Assembly (NCBI GenBank): GCA_913054485.1
Contig: CAJXHQ010000113.1
Coordinates: 1 to 8,154 of the forward strand
Source: an uncultured Paracoccaceae bacterium
Lineage (GTDB): Bacteria; Pseudomonadota; Alphaproteobacteria; Rhodobacterales; Rhodobacteraceae
DNA length: 8,154 nucleotides
Direction of reading: 5' to 3'
In this document: in pieces, positions 1-5,969 of the stretch
Layout: each line of letters starts with the position of its first letter
Numbering within the stretch: the stretch's first letter is position 1
Program-made: the position numbers and the translations under genes
The notes under the pieces: generated by a model
What the model saw: only the letters and a program-made list of their open reading frames with translations
Told to the model about the DNA's origin: nothing
Database searches by the model: none

Positions 1-899
1 TGAGGATTGAGACACTGTTCAAGAGCGCCTCCATGCGGCTGAATGGCGCGCGCCAGACGCCGGCGCCCTGCGAGACCATCAAAGGGCTGGAGCATCTCGA
101 CAAGGTGATCGACATCGACCAGCGCCCAATCGGGCGCACGCCGCGGTCGAACCCGGCGACCTATACGGGCGCCTTCACCCCGATCCGCGACTGGTTTGCC
201 GGCCTGCCGGAAGCCAAGACCCGCGGCTACAAGCCGGGGCGGTTCTCGTTCAACGTCAAAGGCGGCCGCTGCGAGGCCTGCCAGGGCGACGGGGTCATCA
301 AGATCGAGATGCACTTCCTTCCGGATGTCTATGTGACCTGCGAGACCTGCAAGGGTGCCCGCTACAACCGCGAAACGCTGGAGATCAAGTTCAAAGGCAA
401 AAGCATCGCCGATGTGCTTGATATGACTGTGGAAGACGCACAAACCTTCTTCCAGGCGGTGCCCTCCATTCGCGACAAGATGGATGCACTGATGCGGGTC
501 GGGCTTGGCTATATCAAGGTTGGCCAGCAGGCCACGACGCTGTCGGGCGGCGAGGCGCAGCGGGTGAAACTGTCGAAGGAACTGGCCAAACGGTCGACCG
601 GGCGGACGCTGTATATTCTGGATGAACCCACGACGGGGCTGCATTTCGAGGATGTGCGCAAACTGCTGGAGGTGCTGCACGAACTGGTCGAGCAGGGCAA
701 TTCCGTGGTGGTGATCGAACACAATCTGGACGTGGTGAAAACCGCCGACTGGATCATCGACATCGGCCCCGAGGGCGGTGACGGCGGCGGCGAGATCGTC
801 GCGGCGGGCACGCCGGAGACCGTGGCCGAAGAGCCGCGCAGCCATACCGGGCATTACCTGAAAGAGATCCTCGACGCGCGCCGGGTAGCAGCGGAGTAA
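1..899 (+). CDS. uvrA: UvrA, excinuclease ABC subunit A (3' part, 5' end outside window)
   Basis: UvrA is the DNA damage-recognition ATPase of UvrABC nucleotide excision repair; it acts in the cytoplasm as a dimer and loads UvrB. The reading frame is open to the left edge (codons from base 3 read [10 protein letters not shown]), so the ATG at 33 is internal. The part present is roughly the last third of a protein of about 950 residues. It contains LNGAR and the conserved [22 protein letters not shown] stretch, then the second zinc finger (CEAC and CETC, about bases 270-350), the ABC signature [11 protein letters not shown] (from 540), Walker [13 protein letters not shown] (from about 609) and the H-loop VIEHNLDVV (about 714). 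The second Walker A lies upstream of the window. The stop is TAA at 897-899. No damage is visible. The identification is secure because several independent family motifs occur in the correct order. Confidence 0.97.
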   Translation, partial: RIETLFKSASMRLNGARQTPAPCETIKGLEHLDKVIDIDQRPIGRTPRSNPATYTGAFTPIRDWFAGLPEAKTRGYKPGRFSFNVKGGRCEACQGDGVIKIEMHFLPDVYVTCETCKGARYNRETLEIKFKGKSIADVLDMTVEDAQTFFQAVPSIRDKMDALMRVGLGYIKVGQQATTLSGGEAQRVKLSKELAKRSTGRTLYILDEPTTGLHFEDVRKLLEVLHELVEQGNSVVVIEHNLDVVKTADWIIDIGPEGGDGGGEIVAAGTPETVAEEPRSHTGHYLKEILDARRVAAE

Positions 900-900
900 G

Positions 901-960
901 AGAGGGGCGCTGCCCCTCTGCGCTGCGCGCATTCACCCCGGAGTATTTGGGAAAAGATGA
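901..960 (+). repeat. Intergenic element with two small hairpins, Rhodobacteraceae-type
   Basis: Directly after the uvrA stop there is a perfect 8-bp inverted repeat with a 3-base loop (AGAGGGGC-GCT-GCCCCTCT, 901-919). A 5-bp stem follows (TGCGC-TGC-GCGCA, 919-931), then the stretch CCCCGGAGTATTTGGG and an A-rich end near 955. From memory, stretches like this (GC-rich hairpin, then CCCCGGAGTATTT-GG-AAAGATGA) recur between genes in many Rhodobacteraceae genomes. I cannot confirm that here because only one copy is in the window. The first hairpin has no T-run, so it is not a classical terminator, although it may protect the uvrA mRNA end. Confidence 0.45.
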
Positions 961-963
961 GAG

Positions 964-991
964 AGCCCCGGGCGTCAGGCCGGGGCTTTTT
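964..991 (+). terminator. Rho-independent terminator of uvrA
   Basis: A perfect 8-bp stem AGCCCCGG (964-971) and CCGGGGCT (980-987) encloses the 8-base loop GCGTCAGG, and a run of five T (987-991) follows on the plus strand. This is the classical form of an intrinsic terminator for transcription coming from uvrA. The right arm and T-run lie inside the last codons of the opposing membrane-protein gene, whose TGA stop (975-977) sits in the loop. On the minus strand the hairpin is followed by a weaker CTCTCATCTTTTCCC, so it may act in both directions. Confidence 0.8.
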
Positions 992-1409
992 CTGTTGCGG
1001 CTGACAGGCTCAGCGGGATCAGGAAGAGGGCGAGGAAGCCCGTGTTCATCACCACATTGAACCAGGCGCCTGCGGCAAGGGAGCCGGCGCTGTCGGGGAG
1101 GTACCAGGCAGCCAGCGTGAGGGTGATGATCCGGGCGGCCATCTTTTCGTCGCGCGGGTAGAGGTGATGGGCGATGAGCCAGACCGCGCTGCCAAGGCCG
1201 CAGAGCAGCCCGCCGCTGATGGCGCTGAGCAGGGCTTCGGTTTCCGTGCTGACCTGCTGGCCTTGGTCCACCGGCAGATGAGCGATATCGAGAAACAGGT
1301 CGAAGCCGGGGGCCAGGAAGGTGAAGGGCGCGGCAGCTATGGCAAGGCCTATGGCAATGCAGAAGGCTGCGGCGGCTTTGAGGGCGGATCGGGTGCTGTT
1401 TGGCGTCAT
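975..1409 (-). CDS. Small four-helix membrane protein of unknown function
   Basis: This is a predicted inner-membrane protein of 144 residues; I do not recognise a named family. Four hydrophobic segments are visible at about residues 12-34, 59-80, 92-113 and 115-135. A polar loop (about 41-58) separates the first two helices and a charged turn, PRDEKM, separates helices 2 and 3. The reading frame extends 11 codons further upstream, but I chose the ATG at 1407-1409 because AGGAG lies six bases before it and the extra residues (MPACGHTQETN) look non-coding. It diverges from the XRE/MmyB-type regulator, with a perfect palindrome between them, so it is the likely regulatory target. The 3' end overlaps the uvrA terminator. 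Possible roles such as sensing or carrying a small hydrophobic molecule are speculation. The coding call itself is fairly firm: good ribosome site, coherent hydrophobic pattern and suitable genomic position. Confidence 0.8.
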   Translation of the reverse strand: MTPNSTRSALKAAAAFCIAIGLAIAAAPFTFLAPGFDLFLDIAHLPVDQGQQVSTETEALLSAISGGLLCGLGSAVWLIAHHLYPRDEKMAARIITLTLAAWYLPDSAGSLAAGAWFNVVMNTGFLALFLIPLSLSAATEKAPA

Positions 1410-1462
1410 GTTGGTCTCCTGTGTGTGCCCGCAGGCTGGCACTGGGCAGATAGGGAAAACAA

Positions 1463-1477
1463 TTACCTCTGAGGTAA
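1463..1477. promoter_or_regulatory. Perfect palindrome, candidate operator of the divergent regulator
   Basis: TTACCTC-T-GAGGTAA is a perfect 7+1+7 palindrome. After one mismatched pair, the next two flanking pairs (CA on the left, TG on the right) also match. It lies 48 bp from the regulator start (1526) and 53 bp from the membrane-protein start (1409), so it can control both promoters. A weak sigma-70-like pair for the plus strand (CTGGCA at 1436-1441, AACAAT at 1458-1463, spacer 16) would place the palindrome at the downstream edge of the -10, a position that fits repression. Binding by the adjacent XRE-type protein is inferred from position and symmetry. Confidence 0.6.
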
Positions 1478-1525
1478 GTGCATTCCTGCGTAGCGGAGTT
1501 ATGCTGCGGATCAGGGAGGTGCGGC

Positions 1526-2281
1526 ATGGCGGAATTCGGGGCGGTACTGAAGGAATGGCGGCAGATCCGGCGGATGAGCCAGATGGACCTGGCGATGGCG
1601 GCCGGCGTGTCTGCGCGGCATCTGTCCTTTCTGGAAACCGGCCGCGCGCGGCCCAGCCGGGGCATGGTGCTGCGGCTTTGTGAGGAGATGCAGGTGCCGG
1701 GCGGCGGGCGCAATCATCTGCTGACGGCGGCGGGAATGGCCCCTGCCTATGAGCGCCGGGAGCGGGAGGATGCGGAGCTGGCCCCGCTGCGCGAGGCGGT
1801 AGGCTACATGCTGGACAAGCACGCGCCCTATCCGGCGATGGCGCTGGACCGGCACTGGCGGCTGGAGGCGGTAAACGCCCCGGCGGGCCTGCTGCTGGGG
1901 GCTGTGGGGCTGAGCATCGGCGGCAGTCTGCTGCAGGCGCTGACCGGCAATGCGGCCCTGCGCCAGGCGCTGGAAAACCTGGAGGAGGTGGAGCAGCATA
2001 TGCTCAGCCGTTTACGCACAGAGCTGGCGCATTTCGGGCGCGATCCGGTGCTGGAGGCGGCGGTGCAGACCTTGCAGGCGCGCGTGCGCGAGCCGGGCGG
2101 CACCCTGTCTGCTGTGATCCCGGCGCGCTACCGGCTGCAAGGCCGGGTGCTATCGTTCTTTTCGACTATCGCGCAGTTCGGATCGACGGGCGATCTGGCA
2201 ATGTCTGAACTGAAGGTGGAACTGATGTTCCCGGCCGACGCAGAGACCCGGCAGATTTTACTTGCGATGTCAGGAAAGTAG
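1526..2281 (+). CDS. XRE-family transcriptional regulator with MmyB-like ligand-binding domain
   Basis: This is a cytoplasmic DNA-binding regulator of 251 residues. An XRE/Cro-type helix-turn-helix lies at about residues 6-57 (LKEWRQIRRMSQMDLAMAAG, then VSARHLSFLETGRARPSRGM, the typical second and recognition helices). The rest, about 98-250, matches the MmyB-type ligand-binding domain: AMALDRHWRLEAVNAPAG near the start and LSFFSTIAQFGS with ELKVELMFPADAETR near the end. That PAS-like domain has been seen with a fatty-acid-like ligand in a Chloroflexus homologue, so a lipid or other hydrophobic effector is plausible but unproven here. The ATG at 1526 is preferred over an in-frame ATG at 1478 because GGGAGG precedes it and the protein then begins at the usual distance before the HTH; the earlier start also lies at the edge of the palindrome. 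It is divergent from the membrane-protein gene and is probably autoregulated through 1463-1477. Confidence 0.92.
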   Translation: MAEFGAVLKEWRQIRRMSQMDLAMAAGVSARHLSFLETGRARPSRGMVLRLCEEMQVPGGGRNHLLTAAGMAPAYERREREDAELAPLREAVGYMLDKHAPYPAMALDRHWRLEAVNAPAGLLLGAVGLSIGGSLLQALTGNAALRQALENLEEVEQHMLSRLRTELAHFGRDPVLEAAVQTLQARVREPGGTLSAVIPARYRLQGRVLSFFSTIAQFGSTGDLAMSELKVELMFPADAETRQILLAMSGK

Positions 2282-2291
2282 CCGGCGATCC

Positions 2292-3644
2292 TCACGCCGC
2301 AGTCAGGCAGAGATCCAACAGCCGGGCAAAGCCGGCCGTGTCCAGAGTATCAAAGCGGCTGGCCAGATCCTCGATCTCAGAGGCCCGGGGGCGGCCCAGG
2401 ACAGGATCGGTGAAAAGGTGGAATTTTTCCGAGATCTCAGAATCGCTCAGCGGCAGGTCAGTGTCTCCGCGCGGGGTGCGCGGCTCGGACGTCAGACGGG
2501 TGCCGTCCTGCAGCACCAGCGTCACCTCGGCCCAGCGTTTGCCAACGCTGATTGCGGTGAAATGGTCATCGTCGATCAGCGTGGTGGCGCGCGAGATGCG
2601 CAGGATCTCAGGGTCTTGCAGGGTGCGCGGGGCGAGCTCTTCGATCCCGACCTGGCCGCGCACGATCATTGCAGCGACGGGGAAGGCGATGGAGTAGGCA
2701 AACTCGTCAGGGCTGGCCGGTTCCTGCCCGGCGAGGCGGGTGGCGTTGTGGAAGGTCCGGATCTCAACCTTTGCGATCTGTTCGTGGGTCAGCCCGTGCG
2801 CTTGCATCAGCGCTGCGGCGGCGTCCAGCGAGGGGTGCGCCCAGCGGCAGCAGGGGTAGGGTTTGTAGTGAGTGTCTTCGACCAGCCGCCAGGCGGAGCC
2901 GAGATCGGTCCAGAACTCTGCCGCATCCTCGCCTTCGCAAGTCAGTGCCGGTGCACCGGTGAAGCCGAGTTGCGCCAGGTAAGCGGCGGTGACACCTGAG
3001 GGCGCGCCCCAGCCGACCCCGTCGCGCAGCATGGTGGGATGGTCGATGCAGCGCATCATCTGGCTGCGCGGCCCGTGGTATTCGCCGATGCCTGCTGCAT
3101 GGCGGATCTGGTCTGTGCTGCAGCCGATCTGCCGGGCTGCTGCGGCGGCGACGCCGACAGCGGTCCAGGCGCCCGAGGTGTGGTAATCGGCGCAAGTGGC
3201 ATGCTGGGCAAGGCCCGCGCGGTAGCTGACCTCGTAGGCGGCGGCCAAGAGCGTGGCAAAGCTGCGCCCGTCCTGCGCGCGGCCCTTCGCGGCCTCGGCA
3301 TCCGCCACCGCCATCAGGGCCGGGAAAATGGCCGAGCCGGCGTGGCCCTTGCAGGGCGAGGAGCCGTCATGCGCGTCGACGCTGTCCACGGTGAAGGCCC
3401 CGGCCATGGCGGCCCCGGCGGGGCTAACGCTGCGGCCGTCCATCAGCATGCGCGCAGGACCCGCTTCGGTGACACCGAACATTGCCGCCGCGCCCCTGCG
3501 CGAGATGTCCGACAGCGGTGTGGTGGAACCCACTGCGGCCACGCCCATGGTGTCCAGAAAACTGCGCCGCATAACTTTAAGTGCGGCGTCCGGCAGCGCG
3601 TCATAGGTCAGCTGGGCGGTGAATTCGTGGAAAGGCAAGGGCAT
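2292..3644 (-). CDS. MmgE/PrpD family protein (2-methylcitrate dehydratase-like)
   Basis: This intact protein has 450 residues, the usual family length. Members include 2-methylcitrate dehydratase (PrpD), cis-aconitate decarboxylase and iminodisuccinate epimerase; they act on small polycarboxylic acids in the cytoplasm, and the exact substrate cannot be read from sequence. Visible family features are the VDSVDAHD segment (about 86-93), GHAGSAIFPAL (100-110, in place of the common HPS/G), YHTSGAW (154-160), LRDGVGWGAPSGVTAAYLA (206-224) and YKPYPCCRWAHPSLDAA (260-276) with the conserved Lys261 and His270. The start at 3644 is supported by GGAG six bases upstream, inside a CGGAGCTCCG palindrome. 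The gene lies 38 bp downstream of a decayed LysR gene in the same orientation and converges on the XRE regulator with a 10-bp gap. It is not next to prpB, prpC or other propionate genes here, so calling it PrpD would be unsafe. Confidence 0.92.
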   Translation of the reverse strand: MPLPFHEFTAQLTYDALPDAALKVMRRSFLDTMGVAAVGSTTPLSDISRRGAAAMFGVTEAGPARMLMDGRSVSPAGAAMAGAFTVDSVDAHDGSSPCKGHAGSAIFPALMAVADAEAAKGRAQDGRSFATLLAAAYEVSYRAGLAQHATCADYHTSGAWTAVGVAAAAARQIGCSTDQIRHAAGIGEYHGPRSQMMRCIDHPTMLRDGVGWGAPSGVTAAYLAQLGFTGAPALTCEGEDAAEFWTDLGSAWRLVEDTHYKPYPCCRWAHPSLDAAAALMQAHGLTHEQIAKVEIRTFHNATRLAGQEPASPDEFAYSIAFPVAAMIVRGQVGIEELAPRTLQDPEILRISRATTLIDDDHFTAISVGKRWAEVTLVLQDGTRLTSEPRTPRGDTDLPLSDSEISEKFHLFTDPVLGRPRASEIEDLASRFDTLDTAGFARLLDLCLTAA

Positions 3645-3682
3645 GCGGAGCTCCGTTCAAGTTTCTTCAGCCTAGGGCGGGA

Positions 3683-4354
3683 TCAAGGGGCGTCTGGCCC
3701 GTTTGCGACAGCGGTCGCATCAGCCTTGCCTGTTTGCACCAGGTGGTCGACCAGCGCGCGCACCGCCGGGCTATGATGGCGGGAGGGCGGGAAGACCGCG
3801 TAGATGCCCACAGGCGGCTGGCGGAAGGCGGGCAGAACTTCTTGCAGGGCACCGCTGGCGAGGTGGTCCTGAAAGAAAAAGGCGGGCAAGCGGGCGATGC
3901 CGAATCCCTTGGGCGCAAAGGCAGCGGCGCCTCGCCCTAGTTTACCTTAACATTGCCGCCGACCGGAACCGTCACGGGCTTGCCGCCGTCACGGAGCTCC
4001 CAGCGGTTGGCGCGCTGGCCGGCGGCATCCTGAATGCAGTGATGCGCTGTCAGATCCTCGGGGCGCTGCGGGGCCGGATGCTGCGCCAGGTCGTCCGGGG
4101 CGGCGGCCAGGATCAGCTCGGTCTCGCAGCGCCCCAAGGATACGGTCGCATTGCTCCAAATAAGCCTCACCGGAGGCGGTCAGCCGCACCTGCCGTGTGG
4201 TGCGGTGGAACAGCTGGCTGCCCAGCCAGTCTTCCAGCGCCGCGATCTGGCGGCTGAGCGCCGAGGTGGAAATGCCCAGCTCGCGCGCGGCCGGGGCGAA
4301 GCCTTCGGCCTGTGCCACTGCGCGGAAGGCGCGCATCATGTCGATCCGATCCAT
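3683..4354 (-). pseudogene. LysR-type transcriptional regulator, decayed
   Basis: These are remnants of a LysR regulator of the CrgA-like class. The N-terminal winged helix-turn-helix is intact for about 73 residues from the ATG at 4354 (MDRIDMMRAF, then ELGISTSALSRQIAALEDWL, then LTASGEAYLEQCDRIL). At about 4133-4138 the homology jumps and changes frame to GRCETELILAAAPDD, which in intact LysR proteins lies about 70 residues further on, so the first half of the effector domain is missing. That middle piece continues to VTVPVGGNVKVN and meets an in-frame TAG (minus strand, 3937-3939), probably a changed TCG because family members usually read VNS there. Homology resumes within a few codons in the original frame as AAFAPKGFGIARLPAFFFQD and runs to HHSPAVRALVDHLVQ and the stop at 3683. 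Total coding space is 224 codons against about 300 normally. The loss of the ligand cleft should destroy regulation, although a short HTH peptide might still be made (the first frame runs on to 3989). The gene diverges from the damaged SDR gene. Confidence 0.88.
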
Positions 4355-4379
4355 TTGTCCTTCCAGATGGGATAGTCAC

Positions 4380-4413
4380 TTGCACAATGCGGCGATTATC
4401 GCGACGGGTGCAA
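4380..4413. promoter_or_regulatory. Symmetric element between LysR remnant and SDR remnant, candidate LysR operator
   Basis: TTGCAC (4380-4385) and GTGCAA (4408-4413) form a perfect 6-bp inverted repeat with a 22-base spacer. The spacer contains a second perfect palindrome, GCGAT-T-ATCGC (4392-4402), whose centre is within half a base of the outer one. The element lies in the 101-bp gap between the two divergent starts, 25 bp upstream of the LysR ATG and 42 bp upstream of the SDR ATG, which is where LysR regulators bind. Such dyads with T and A at the ends suit the family, but no binding data can be read from sequence. Confidence 0.5.
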
Positions 4414-4455
4414 TTTCCTATCTGAGCTTCAGACGCAGACAGGAAAGGAGCGAGA

Positions 4456-5043
4456 ATGAAAATTCTTCTGGTAGGCGGCACCGGCACCATTGGCGGCGCA
4501 GTGGCTGAGGCGCTGAGCGCCGGGCATTAGATGATCGTGGCATCGCGCAGCAGCGCGGTGAAAGTTGACCTGAGCGACAAGGCCTCAATCGTGGCGATGT
4601 TCGAGACCGTGGGCAAGGTGGATGCGACTGTCTCGGCCATCGGCAGCGGCGCTTTCGGGCCGCTGGATGCGCTGTTGGACGAGGATTACGCCTTTGGCCT
4701 TAGCAACAAGTTCATGGGGCAAGCGAACCTTGTGCGGCTGGGCCGGGACTACCTGAACGATGGCGGGTCCATGGTTCTGACCAGCGGCATCATGGCCGGG
4801 CATCCGATGCCCGCCTCCGTGCTGATCACCACGCTGAACTGCGCGGTGCAGGGCTTTGCCAGTGCGGCGGCGCTGGACCTGCCGCGCGGGCTGAAACTGA
4901 ACGTGGTGAGCCCGCCGCTGGTGCTGGAAACCGCCATCAAATCCGGTTGGGGCGAGCAGGGGTTGCCTGCCGCAGAGGCCGCACAGCTCTATGTGAAGGC
5001 GCTGGCCTCTGAGGGTAAAGGCGAAGTGATCCGCCCCTCATAA
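4456..5043 (+). pseudogene. Short-chain dehydrogenase/reductase-like gene with amber codon 25
   Basis: The start ATG at 4456 has an excellent ribosome site (AGGAAAGGAG, five bases away) and opens MKILLVGGTGTIGGAVAEAL, the glycine-rich Rossmann motif that binds NAD(P). The frame is broken by TAG at 4528-4530 (codon 25). It then continues in the same frame with no other lesion to TAA at 5041-5043, giving 195 sense and stop-mutated codons, normal for this small SDR subgroup. Homologous residues follow the stop at once: VASRSSAVKVDLSD, VDATVSAIGSGAFGPLD, LTSGIMAGHPMP and LNVVSPP. Ser110 is present, but a Tyr-x-x-x-Lys pair is not; I recall this as normal in this subgroup, not further damage. Comparison with family members suggests codon 25 was GAG (HEV). 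An ATG follows the TAG directly (4531), so reinitiation could make a 170-residue piece lacking the cofactor motif. It is most likely a recent pseudogene and the former target of the adjacent LysR regulator. A sequencing error at one base is the main alternative. Confidence 0.85.
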
Positions 5044-5047
5044 AGCT

Positions 5048-5077
5048 GTAAGAGCCGCATGAGAATGCGGCCCTTAC
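5048..5077. terminator. GAGA-capped hairpin between convergent genes, possible bidirectional terminator
   Basis: GCCGCAT (5054-5060) and ATGCGGC (5065-5071) pair perfectly around the loop GAGA. After one A-C mismatch the stem extends with GTAAG (5048-5052) and CTTAC (5073-5077). On the plus strand the RNA loop would be a GNRA tetraloop, which is very stable. It lies between the SDR remnant stop (5043) and the mmsB stop (5097), where both transcripts end. The T-run is weak on both sides (TATTT on the plus strand), so termination is likely but not certain. Confidence 0.55.
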
Positions 5078-5096
5078 TATTTGAAGTTACAATGTT

Positions 5097-5969
5097 CTAT
5101 TCGTGGCCGCGTTTCGCGAGCCGCGGCAGCATGGCGGAGAAATCCTTGCCTTCGCCGTCTTCTTCTTCGACGAATTCCGAATAAATGCGCTCTGCCAGTC
5201 GGCCCATTGGCGTGTCGGCATCCGCCTCTTCAGCGGCGCGGCGCGCAAGGCGCAGGTCCTTCAGCATCAGATCTGCTGCAAAGCCCGGTTTGTAATCGTT
5301 GTCGGCGGGGCTTTCAGGGCCCACGCCCGGTGCCGGGCAATAGGCGTTCATCGACCAGCTGTAGCCGGAGGAGGTGGAGACCACGTCGAACATCTTCTGC
5401 CGGTCCAGCCCCAGCTTGTCGGCCAGCGCAAAGGCCTCGCAGGTGGCGATCATGGTGGCGCCGAGGATCATGTTGTTGCAGATCTTTGCAGATTGACCGG
5501 CCCCGGCCGCACCGCAATGCACCGCTTTCTGGCCCATGATGTCCAAGAGCGGCGCGACCTTGGCAAAAGCCGCGTCCGATCCGCCAGCCATGAAGGTGAG
5601 CGTACCGCCAGAAGCGCCTGTAATGCCACCGGAAACCGGCGCGTCGATCGACAGCAGCCCGGCCTCTTCCGCCTTGGCCGCCACCGTGCGGGCAGAGCCC
5701 ACATCGACGGTGGAGCAATCGGCAAACAGCGCGCCCTTGTCCATGACGGGGATGATTTCGGCGGCGACCGTTTGCAGGATTACACCGTTGGGCAGCATGG
5801 TGATCACCACCTCGGCGCCCTGAGCCGCAACCGCGGCAGAGGAGGCCATGGCAACGCCCTCGATCTCCACCTGTGCCATGTCGAACCCGATGACCTGATG
5901 GCCTGCTTTGGCCAGGTTGGCGGCCATTGGCCCGCCCATGTTGCCAAGCCCGATAAACCCGATCTTCAT
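5097..5969 (-). CDS. mmsB: 3-hydroxyisobutyrate dehydrogenase
   Basis: This enzyme oxidises 3-hydroxyisobutyrate to methylmalonate semialdehyde with NAD+ in valine degradation (cytoplasm). The protein has 290 residues, normal for the family. The N-terminal Rossmann motif GFIGLGNMGGPMAANL is at 4-19 and LPNG is at 59-62. The substrate-binding signature DAPVSGGITGASGGTLTFM spans 109-127. The catalytic-lysine segment GAGQSAKICNNM covers 156-167 (Lys162), and KDLRLA (237-242) lies in the C-terminal domain. The frame is open 32 codons further upstream, but the ATG at 5967-5969 is chosen because the glycine motif begins immediately after it and GGAGGAG lies just upstream. This start overlaps the stop of the preceding hydrolase gene by four bases (ATGA), which points to translational coupling. 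It is the last gene of the operon; a hairpin follows the stop. Other beta-hydroxyacid dehydrogenases are similar, but the gene order makes this assignment strong. Confidence 0.95.
   Translation of the reverse strand: MKIGFIGLGNMGGPMAANLAKAGHQVIGFDMAQVEIEGVAMASSAAVAAQGAEVVITMLPNGVILQTVAAEIIPVMDKGALFADCSTVDVGSARTVAAKAEEAGLLSIDAPVSGGITGASGGTLTFMAGGSDAAFAKVAPLLDIMGQKAVHCGAAGAGQSAKICNNMILGATMIATCEAFALADKLGLDRQKMFDVVSTSSGYSWSMNAYCPAPGVGPESPADNDYKPGFAADLMLKDLRLARRAAEEADADTPMGRLAERIYSEFVEEEDGEGKDFSAMLPRLAKRGHE

Noticed and set aside
1436..1463. Sigma-70-like promoter for the XRE regulator (CTGGCA and AACAAT)
   Set aside because: Each box matches only four of six consensus bases, so it is mentioned with the palindrome but not listed as a separate feature.
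754..1713. Minus-strand 319-codon open frame across the uvrA end and the regulator start
   Set aside because: It overlaps uvrA, the membrane-protein gene and the regulator in another frame; it is rich in Arg, Pro and Ser, has no recognisable domain and no ribosome site, as expected of a GC-rich shadow frame.
3646..3655. CGGAGCTCCG palindrome just upstream of the MmgE/PrpD start
   Set aside because: It is short and includes the ribosome site; it could be chance in GC-rich DNA, with no other sign of an operator.
2262..3776. Several plus-strand open frames (2262-2999, 3039-3776, 3253-3606) opposite the MmgE/PrpD gene
   Set aside because: They are shadows of one intact 450-residue gene; no domain, no plausible starts and low-complexity composition.
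3703..4257. Plus-strand 184-codon open frame opposite the LysR remnant
   Set aside because: The minus strand carries clear LysR homology in pieces; the plus frame is Arg/Gly-rich with no recognisable features.
4370..4455. Promoter boxes (GATAAT on the minus strand at 4395-4400, TTGCAC at 4380-4385)
   Set aside because: No -10 and -35 pair with acceptable spacing could be formed on either strand.
4528..4530. TAG as a programmed pyrrolysine or recoding site
   Set aside because: SDR enzymes are not known to use pyrrolysine, nothing around the codon suggests recoding, and the organism type lacks this system as far as is known. A nonsense mutation is simpler.
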